Source: Phycisphaerales bacterium UBA4658 (GTDB lineage Bacteria; Planctomycetota; Phycisphaerae; Phycisphaerales; UBA1924). Taken from it: a stretch of 8,752 bases of DNA. Of the stretch, positions 1 to 4,604 are shown piece by piece; positions within the stretch are counted from its first letter, which is position 1, and each line of letters starts with the position of its first letter. The notes below the pieces were generated by a model that saw only the letters and a list, made by a program, of their open reading frames with translations, was not told the origin of the DNA and made no database searches. A program made the position numbers and the translations under genes. The stretch spans positions 1 to 8,752 of the forward strand of contig DHLW01000151.1 in assembly GCA_002405485.1 (NCBI GenBank), read 5' to 3'.

Positions 1-1
1 G

Positions 2-1294
2 CCCCACCGCCAGACCTCCACCCGCGACCCCGCCAACAGCATCGGCTCCAACAACACCAGCCAGGCCGCCGGCACCACCGAGACCTACACGATCCAGACG
101 CAGAACATCCTCCGCGTCGCCGCCGACGACAACACCCAGGTCGTCTACTCCGGCCCGGCCGAGCGCATCGTGGGCTACGGCACGCGAGGGATCATCGACG
201 GCTTCCGGGCCTACACCCCGGTCTGGGGCCTGAGCGCGTGCAACAACCCGGTGAACGGCTCGTGCGTGCAGCAGTTCATGCCCAACCCGTCGTTCACCAC
301 CCTGCCCCAGACCACGCACGCCTCCACCGGGCTCCAGCAGTACTACAGCGTCACGCTCAGCGACACGCTCGTGAGCTCCTGGTCCCTCTCCCGCGACAGC
401 CGCACCAACCAGATCGAACTGCACTCCTGGTCGCTGGGCGCGCCAAGCCCGGAGCGCTTCGATCTTCCCGGCCTGGGCGCGTTCAACCCGACCTGCATCG
501 CCTCGGGGGTCAACCGCACGCTGTTTGCCCTCACCTCCAACCCCAACGTCATCCTCAAGATCGACACCCGGACCAAGCAGGTCACCCCGCACACCGTCGC
601 CGATCCTGCCTCGGCCATGACCGTGGACACCCGCACCAACGAGGTGGTGGTGCTCTCTTCGAACGCCCGCCGCATCACCCGCCTGAGCCCCGACACGCTC
701 GCCCCGCTCGGCACGCGGACTCTTCCGTCGGCGCTGCCCATCGGGCCCACCCCGCGGATCGCCGTCTGCCCCAAGGCCGGATACGTCTGGCTGGTCTCGG
801 GGTTGAACACCGGGCACGGGCTGGCTCCCGGCGGAGCCAACGACCTCGTCATCGCCGGGACCATCTCCCACTCCGGCCCGCTCGAGGGCGTCGACACCAC
901 CCCGGGCGGGAACGTCGTGACGACCTCCGGCGGCGAGGTGCTCGAGTACAGCCACGCCGTCACGGTGCTTGCCTGGGCTCGCGTCAGCGGCTCGTCCTAC
1001 AGCGGCCTGATCAGCAGCCCGGTCTTCGCGATCGCCAAGAACCGCAGCAACCTCCGCCGCGAGCTGCACGACTCCCCCGAAGAGTCCCTCGCCGTGCTCC
1101 CCACCTCGTTCGCTCCCAGCGTTCCGGATTGCAAGGCGGACTTCGATCAGGACGGCGTGCTGACCATCAACGACGTCTTCGGGTTCCTGAACGCCTGGTT
1201 CGCCGCCGACGTGGCCGCCGACTTCAACGAGGACAACCAGGTCGCGATCAACGACATCTTCGACATGCTCAACGCCTGGTTCGCCGGCTGCTGA
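2..1294 (+). CDS. Secreted protein with C-terminal GC-type dockerin module (5' partial)
   Basis: The reading frame is open from the first complete codon of the window, so the N-terminus and any signal peptide lie upstream. The GTG at 170 is internal and is not supported as a start. The visible 430 residues form a low-charge, Thr/Ser/Asn-rich body. Around residues 170-240 are repeated short beta-type segments (for example VILKIDTRTKQV and MTVDTRTNEVVVL) that resemble blades of a beta-propeller; this is a suggestion, not a family assignment. Residues 377-430 are a dockerin-like pair of calcium-binding half EF-hands: DFDQDGVLTIND (D380, D382, D384, D391) and DFNEDNQVAIND, each followed by a 'LNAWF' helix. 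The protein ends in Gly-Cys, with another Cys (C377) opening the module. I recall NCBI calling such planctomycete proteins 'GC-type dockerin domain-anchored'. The tail is therefore probably a surface-anchoring or sorting signal; the role of the body is unknown. Confidence 0.85.
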   Translation, partial: PHRQTSTRDPANSIGSNNTSQAAGTTETYTIQTQNILRVAADDNTQVVYSGPAERIVGYGTRGIIDGFRAYTPVWGLSACNNPVNGSCVQQFMPNPSFTTLPQTTHASTGLQQYYSVTLSDTLVSSWSLSRDSRTNQIELHSWSLGAPSPERFDLPGLGAFNPTCIASGVNRTLFALTSNPNVILKIDTRTKQVTPHTVADPASAMTVDTRTNEVVVLSSNARRITRLSPDTLAPLGTRTLPSALPIGPTPRIAVCPKAGYVWLVSGLNTGHGLAPGGANDLVIAGTISHSGPLEGVDTTPGGNVVTTSGGEVLEYSHAVTVLAWARVSGSSYSGLISSPVFAIAKNRSNLRRELHDSPEESLAVLPTSFAPSVPDCKADFDQDGVLTINDVFGFLNAWFAADVAADFNEDNQVAINDIFDMLNAWFAGC

Positions 1295-1338
1295 AACCGG
1301 GAACCCAGCCGCGAGCGTCAACACACGCACTCCATACC

Positions 1339-1365
1339 GGGCGGGTCGCATCACGCGGCCCGCCC
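1339..1365 (+). terminator. Terminator-like hairpin after the dockerin-tailed gene
   Basis: An 11-bp stem (GGGCGGGTCGC, 1339-1349, pairing with GCGGCCCGCCC, 1355-1365, one G-T wobble) encloses a 5-nt loop ATCAC. A moderately T-rich stretch (TGTGTGCTTTGT) follows. It lies 45 bases after the stop at 1294 and about 130 bases before the next likely start. It is a good candidate intrinsic terminator separating the first gene from the Calx-beta gene. Confidence 0.7.
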
Positions 1366-1496
1366 TGTGTGCTTTGTGGGGCCAGTCGGGGCCGAGGCCC
1401 GTGCGCCGGACCAGATCGGGGCGTCCGATAACGCCCGGTCGATGTTCCCAGTGCGGAGTTTCATCTCCTGTGCGAGCGATCGCCGACGGTGGACGC

Positions 1497-2639
1497 ATGC
1501 GCGCGCACACACCCCGACGTCGTGGACTCTCCCCCGGGCCGGTCTTGGAGGGGCTGGAGAGTCGTCTCGCGTTCAACACCACGCTTCCGCTGGTCACCCT
1601 GAGCGTCGCCGACGGGGTCAGCTCTGAGCGCGACAGCGACCAGGGACGGTTTGTCATCACCCGCTTCGGCAACACCGACACGCCGCTCCGCGTGAACTTC
1701 CAGATCCTCGGGACGGCGACCCCGGGCGAGGACTATCTCGCCCTCCGCGGCTTTGCCACCATTCCCGCCGGGCGACGCAGCGTCAGCATCCCCGTTGTGC
1801 CCATCGATGATCTCGCCGACGAGCCCAACGAGACGGTTCGGCTGCTCATCCTGCAGGACCCGAACTACCGGCGCGACGAGATCAACCCCGCCAACCGCAC
1901 GCTCTCGATCACCATCCACGATGATGACAACGTCCCCACCGTGACGCTGGCCACGCCCGACGATCGCGCGAGCGAGGTCGGCAACGACGAGGCCACGTTC
2001 GCGATCCGCCGAACCGGTCCGGTGGACCTCCCGCTCACCGTGACCTTCCGCGTGGGCGGGTCGGCGACACCGGGCACGGACTACCAGGCCCTGCCGGTGA
2101 GCGTGACCATCCCCGTCGGCCGCCGAGCCGCGTTCCTCACCGTTCGCGCGGTCAACGACACCGTGTTCGAGGGCAACGAGACGGTGCGCATCACGCTGCA
2201 AGAGTCCGAGGAAGGTCTGTACCAGCTCAAGTTCGACGAACCGGGGCGGATCCGCCGGGTCGTCACCATCGCCGACCGCCCCATGGTCTCGCTGCGGGTG
2301 ACCGATCCATTGGCGACGAGCGTCCCCGATGACGAGGCGGAGTTCACGATCTCGCGCACCGGCCCGACCGAGGCATCGCTGCGCGTCTCGTACCTGCTGG
2401 AGGGCAGTGCGATCGCGGGTGTCGACTACGAGCGGCCGCCGGCGGTCATCACCATTCCCGCCGGCCAGTCCTCCGTCCGCGTGGCCATTCGCGGCTTGAG
2501 CGCCGATCTGTCGCAGCCCTTCAAGACCATCCGGCTGACGCTCCGCCCGCTGCAGACGTACAACCTGAACTTCGCCGACGCCGGCACCATCAGCGCGTTC
2601 GTGACCATCATCGACGACACCGTGCCGCCGGGCGTCTAG
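1497..2639 (+). CDS. Three-repeat Calx-beta domain protein with LEPR-like N-terminus
   Basis: The 380-residue product is almost entirely three Calx-beta domains, at about residues 33-144, 147-260 and 263-374. Each shows the family pattern: a first strand (VTLSV, VTLAT, VSLRV), an acidic turn before a 'F.I.R' strand, 'G(T/S)A..G.DY', 'TIPAG/PVGR', 'E.NETVR(L/I)' and a closing 'D.D'-type strand. Calx-beta domains bind calcium and occur in surface and adhesion proteins. Start choice: the ATG at 1497 places the motif LEGLESRLAF at residues 17-26, after a short basic stretch. This matches the N-terminal 'LEPR-XLL' motif of many secreted planctomycete proteins. In-frame GTG/TTG codons reach back to 1374 but only add Arg/Pro-rich sequence. 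The ribosome site (GGTGGA, 1488-1493) is weak and very close, so the start is uncertain. The third repeat is degenerate (SQPFKTIRL replaces the usual E-N-E-T-V). There is no dockerin, membrane segment or other C-terminal anchor. Confidence 0.82.
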   Translation: MRAHTPRRRGLSPGPVLEGLESRLAFNTTLPLVTLSVADGVSSERDSDQGRFVITRFGNTDTPLRVNFQILGTATPGEDYLALRGFATIPAGRRSVSIPVVPIDDLADEPNETVRLLILQDPNYRRDEINPANRTLSITIHDDDNVPTVTLATPDDRASEVGNDEATFAIRRTGPVDLPLTVTFRVGGSATPGTDYQALPVSVTIPVGRRAAFLTVRAVNDTVFEGNETVRITLQESEEGLYQLKFDEPGRIRRVVTIADRPMVSLRVTDPLATSVPDDEAEFTISRTGPTEASLRVSYLLEGSAIAGVDYERPPAVITIPAGQSSVRVAIRGLSADLSQPFKTIRLTLRPLQTYNLNFADAGTISAFVTIIDDTVPPGV

Positions 2640-2650
2640 GCACGCCCGGC
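2627..2650 (+). terminator. Hairpin spanning the stop codon of the Calx-beta gene
   Basis: A perfect 9-bp stem (GCCGGGCGT, 2627-2635, with ACGCCCGGC, 2642-2650) has a 6-nt loop CTAGGC that contains the TAG stop. No T-run follows (CCTTGCAGCCCCC), so termination is plausible but not certain. It could also protect the 3' end of the message. Confidence 0.45.
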
Positions 2651-2774
2651 CCTTGCAGCCCCCATCCGACATCCCCCATCCCCCGCCCCGTGCCAGGAAC
2701 GACCGTTCAGACCGATTCGCCGATCATCTGCATCCGCGGCGTCTCCCATCCCGCCCCGGTTTGCCGTGCCCATG

Positions 2775-2803
2775 ATGCCGGTGAATGCCGGTCGATTCGG
2801 CAT
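2775..2803. promoter_or_regulatory. Phased ATGCCG repeat / inverted repeat upstream of fdxA
   Basis: ATGCCGGT occurs twice, at 2775-2782 and 2785-2792, exactly one helical turn (10 bp) apart. The second copy is also the left arm of an inverted repeat, ATGCCG-N7-CGGCAT (2785-2790 and 2798-2803). The cluster ends 43 bases before the fdxA start and just upstream of a TAGCAT (2810-2815) that could be a -10 element. This is the layout of an operator for a dimeric regulator. No regulator family is assigned. Confidence 0.35.
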
Positions 2804-2833
2804 ATGGCCTAGCATCCCCTCCTGTTTCGTCGC

Positions 2834-2837
2834 GGAG
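2834..2837 (+). promoter_or_regulatory. Ribosome-binding site of fdxA
   Basis: GGAG lies 9 nt before the ATG at 2847. It supports that start over upstream in-frame ATGs near 2766-2775, which would put a non-conserved peptide before the ferredoxin fold. Confidence 0.6.
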
Positions 2838-2846
2838 TCCGCCCCA

Positions 2847-3110
2847 ATGCCCCACATCATCGCCGAGCCCTGCATCGGAACCAAGGACACCTCCTGCGTC
2901 GAGGTCTGCCCGGTCGATTGCATTCATCCGACCAAGAACGAGGCCGACTTCGGCAAGGCCGATCAGTTGTACATCGACCCGGACACGTGCATCGACTGCG
3001 GCCTGTGCGTGGACGAGTGCCCGGTGAAGGCGATCTTCCCCGAGGAAGACCTCCCCGCCGAGTGGAAGAAGTACGTGCAGATCAACCTCGAGTACTTCAA
3101 GAAGAAGTAG
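2847..3110 (+). CDS. fdxA: 7Fe ferredoxin ([3Fe-4S][4Fe-4S])
   Basis: An 87-residue soluble electron carrier of the FdxA / Azotobacter FdI type, expected in the cytoplasm. The first motif is C9-x7-C17-x3-C21-P and the second is C48-x2-C51-x2-C54-x3-C58-P. By family convention C9, C17 and C58 hold the 3Fe-4S cluster and C21, C48, C51 and C54 hold the 4Fe-4S cluster. C25 in 'CPVDC' matches the conserved free cysteine of FdI. The residue equivalent to the non-ligand Cys11 of FdI is Thr12, so a classical 2[4Fe-4S] arrangement is not possible at the first site. The tail 'FPEEDLPAEWKKYVQIN' is also typical, although the protein stops soon after it and lacks the longer C-terminal extension of Azotobacter FdI. 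The gene appears monocistronic: hairpin and repeats lie upstream, and a convergent gene ends 28 bases downstream. No partner oxidoreductase is in the window. Confidence 0.95.
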   Translation: MPHIIAEPCIGTKDTSCVEVCPVDCIHPTKNEADFGKADQLYIDPDTCIDCGLCVDECPVKAIFPEEDLPAEWKKYVQINLEYFKKK

Positions 3111-3138
3111 CCCGGCGACGATCGAGCATCCCCGGAAC

Positions 3139-3756
3139 TCAGCACCCGGTGAACCAGATGTTCAGGAACATCACCAGGTCGTCGATCTCCGCGGCCCCGC
3201 TGTCGTTGTAGTCCAGGAGTTCCGGCTCCAGTTCGGCCTCGCCGAACCATGCGTGCACATACCCGAGCATGTCTCCGACGTTCACCTGCCCGGACTGATC
3301 GAAGTCGGCATCGCACTCGGACTCGACAGGCGGCGCCTCACCAGGAAAGTCCGGCGCGGGGGCGATCGTGTGGAAGTACTCGCCGCCCTGTTCCCGAGCG
3401 GACGGACCACCCTCCGCCGCGTCCGCTTCGCGCGCCTGCACGGCAGGCAAGGTCGGGTCGGCGAACGGATCGGAAAGTCCCTTCTCGACAGCATCAATGG
3501 CGCCGGGGTTCACTCCGTCGAACTGATCTGCAAAGCTCGGCGGATCCGGCGGCGGGGGCGGAATCTCCAGGCCCATGCGCAGCGCTTCCGCCCGCGTGAT
3601 GATCCGAACCCCCGACGTCCGATCCTGCTCGGGCACGTCCGATCGTGCATGCCCCCGTTCCGGTGGTGTGTCCATGGATGCAGACCCGAGCGAGAGCAGG
3701 GCCGCGGAGGACAGGGCCGCCCCCGCCGCGAGAACGATGATGGTGCGATACGACAT
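3139..3756 (-). CDS. Small secreted protein with C-terminal GC-type dockerin module
   Basis: The 205-residue product starts with a clear signal peptide (MSYRT, then the hydrophobic stretch IIVLAAGAALSSAALLSL, predicted cleavage after A26). The middle (about residues 27-146) is acidic, Pro/Ala-rich and probably disordered. It includes a polyproline run (IPPPPPDPP, residues 65-73), which would be expected to need EF-P for efficient translation. Residues 148-205 are a dockerin-like domain with two calcium-loop motifs: D151-F-D153-Q-S155-G...D162 and D182-Y-N184-D-S186-G...D193. The C-terminus is 'LNIWFTGC'. As in the first gene of the window, a Cys (C148) opens the module and a terminal Cys closes it. 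The start is supported by AAGGAG 6 nt upstream. With so little sequence besides the tail, no enzymatic function can be proposed. It is convergent with fdxA and has its own start region after the hairpin at 3782-3809. Confidence 0.88.
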   Translation of the reverse strand: MSYRTIIVLAAGAALSSAALLSLGSASMDTPPERGHARSDVPEQDRTSGVRIITRAEALRMGLEIPPPPPDPPSFADQFDGVNPGAIDAVEKGLSDPFADPTLPAVQAREADAAEGGPSAREQGGEYFHTIAPAPDFPGEAPPVESECDADFDQSGQVNVGDMLGYVHAWFGEAELEPELLDYNDSGAAEIDDLVMFLNIWFTGC

Positions 3757-3762
3757 GTGTGG

Positions 3763-3768
3763 CTCCTT
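3763..3768 (-). promoter_or_regulatory. Ribosome-binding site of the small dockerin-tailed gene
   Basis: Read on the minus strand this is AAGGAG, 6 nt before the ATG at 3756. It is the most canonical ribosome-binding site in the window and fixes the start that gives a proper signal peptide. Confidence 0.75.
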
Positions 3769-3781
3769 GGTGCTGGAAAGC

Positions 3782-3809
3782 CGGCCCGGCGGCTCTCGCC
3801 CCCGGGCCG
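3782..3809 (-). terminator. Terminator-like hairpin between the two minus-strand secreted genes
   Basis: An 8-bp stem (CGGCCCGG, 3782-3789, with CCGGGCCG, 3802-3809) has a 12-nt loop. Read on the minus strand it lies about 20 bases after the stop of the 3829-4467 gene and is followed by GCTTTCC, a short T-rich tail. It probably ends that transcript and separates it from the downstream dockerin gene. Confidence 0.55.
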
Positions 3810-3828
3810 AGCGCGGTTCAGGTGCGGC

Positions 3829-4467
3829 TCAGTCCATGATCATGAGGATCTTGGAGTCGGGGTTGCGGGAGAAGAAGCTGGAGCGCGACATGCCGTTCGT
3901 CCGCGCGACGTAGTACCCGCAGTCGCCGGAGGTTCCGCTGCTGACCCAGACCCACTGGCCGTGGCTGAAGGCGTTGGACCGGGCGCGATCGGGGCGTCCG
4001 GGCTTGTCGGCCATGATCGTGAAGCGCACGAACCGATCGGACGACCGCACGTCCATGTAGTACATGTACACCCAGGCCCCGCCCCGGCTCCGGATCGCCG
4101 AGCGGTCGAAGTTCGCGCTCACGCGCGACTCCTGCCCCCGGTCGTACTTGAGCCCGACGACACAGTCCCTGTTGCTCCGGCGCACGCCGTCGCTCCAGGT
4201 GCGCGACTGGGTGTGCCAGGTGAACTTCGGCCGACGATTGTCACATGTCCAGAGGCGGCCGATCATGTCGATGATCGACTTGACCTGGCGAAACGCCTGC
4301 CACGCGCCGCAGGCCACCTGAACGCGGGGCTCCTGCACCACCGAGCAGACCCCGTTGATGACGCGAACGCCGGTGGACTGCGCCCGCGTGTCCGCCGGGC
4401 CACCAAGCACCGCGGCCGAGACAACCATCGTCATCACCATCTTGCCGACCAACCCATGCGTGTTCAT
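3829..4467 (-). CDS. Uncharacterised secreted protein, Trp- and Cys-rich
   Basis: A 212-residue product I do not recognise. It begins with a signal peptide (hydrophobic core VMTMVVSAAVLGG, likely cleavage after A29 in 'DTRA-QS'). The mature part has five cysteines (41, 53, 75, 102, 183) and many aromatic residues grouped in short patches (RLWTC, FTWHTQ, RTWSDG, AWVYMYY, GQWVWV). This suggests a compact beta-rich, possibly ligand-binding exported fold. There is no dockerin tail, membrane anchor or lipobox. The ATG at 4467 is chosen because GGGAG lies 6 nt upstream and gives an immediate signal peptide. The frame extends to 4668, but that would overlap the divergent kinase start and add a hydrophilic Arg/Pro-rich leader. 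It is divergent from the kinase gene with 137 bases between starts; shared regulation is possible but not shown. Confidence 0.75.
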   Translation of the reverse strand: MNTHGLVGKMVMTMVVSAAVLGGPADTRAQSTGVRVINGVCSVVQEPRVQVACGAWQAFRQVKSIIDMIGRLWTCDNRRPKFTWHTQSRTWSDGVRRSNRDCVVGLKYDRGQESRVSANFDRSAIRSRGGAWVYMYYMDVRSSDRFVRFTIMADKPGRPDRARSNAFSHGQWVWVSSGTSGDCGYYVARTNGMSRSSFFSRNPDSKILMIMD

Positions 4468-4473
4468 GCTGTG

Positions 4474-4478
4474 CTCCC
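4474..4478 (-). promoter_or_regulatory. Ribosome-binding site of the Trp/Cys-rich secreted gene
   Basis: Read on the minus strand this is GGGAG, 6 nt before the ATG at 4467. It decides the start in favour of the signal-peptide form rather than longer in-frame extensions. Confidence 0.6.
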
Positions 4479-4594
4479 GAGAATGCCCCTGACGACCGGG
4501 CTGAAACACCCAGCCCATGCCCGTCGCCCGGTTTGCGTATTTCCTGTCCGTCGGTGCGCGCGATGGGTGCGATTCAGGGTAAACTCTGGCTCTC

Positions 4595-4598
4595 GGAG
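4595..4598 (+). promoter_or_regulatory. Ribosome-binding site of the kinase gene
   Basis: GGAG lies 6 nt before the ATG at 4605. The frame is open further upstream (to 4533), but no comparable site precedes those codons and the extra residues are not part of the usual N-terminal module. Confidence 0.6.
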
Positions 4599-4604
4599 TG
4601 CCGC

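Noticed and set aside
170..172. GTG at 170 as the start of the first gene
   Set aside because: The same frame is open to the window edge with similar composition, and a start here would lack a signal peptide for a dockerin-tailed protein.
238..1431. A 397-codon plus-strand frame overlapping the first gene
   Set aside because: It is Arg/His/Pro-rich and lies over a frame with clear dockerin calcium loops.
1461..2672. A 403-codon minus-strand open frame over the Calx-beta gene
   Set aside because: The sequence is low-complexity Arg/Gly/Asp/Val and antisense to three clear Calx-beta repeats; no start signal was seen.
2654..2690. C-rich tract with CATCC/CATCCCCC repeats after the Calx-beta gene
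   Set aside because: It is short, imperfect and without repeat units of constant length; it looks like compositional bias rather than an array.
3157..3172. Perfect 7-2-7 palindrome GATGTTC-AG-GAACATC
   Set aside because: It lies inside the codons for the conserved 'MFLNIW' dockerin helix; with a 2-nt centre it is not a hairpin, and its position at a gene end makes an operator unlikely.
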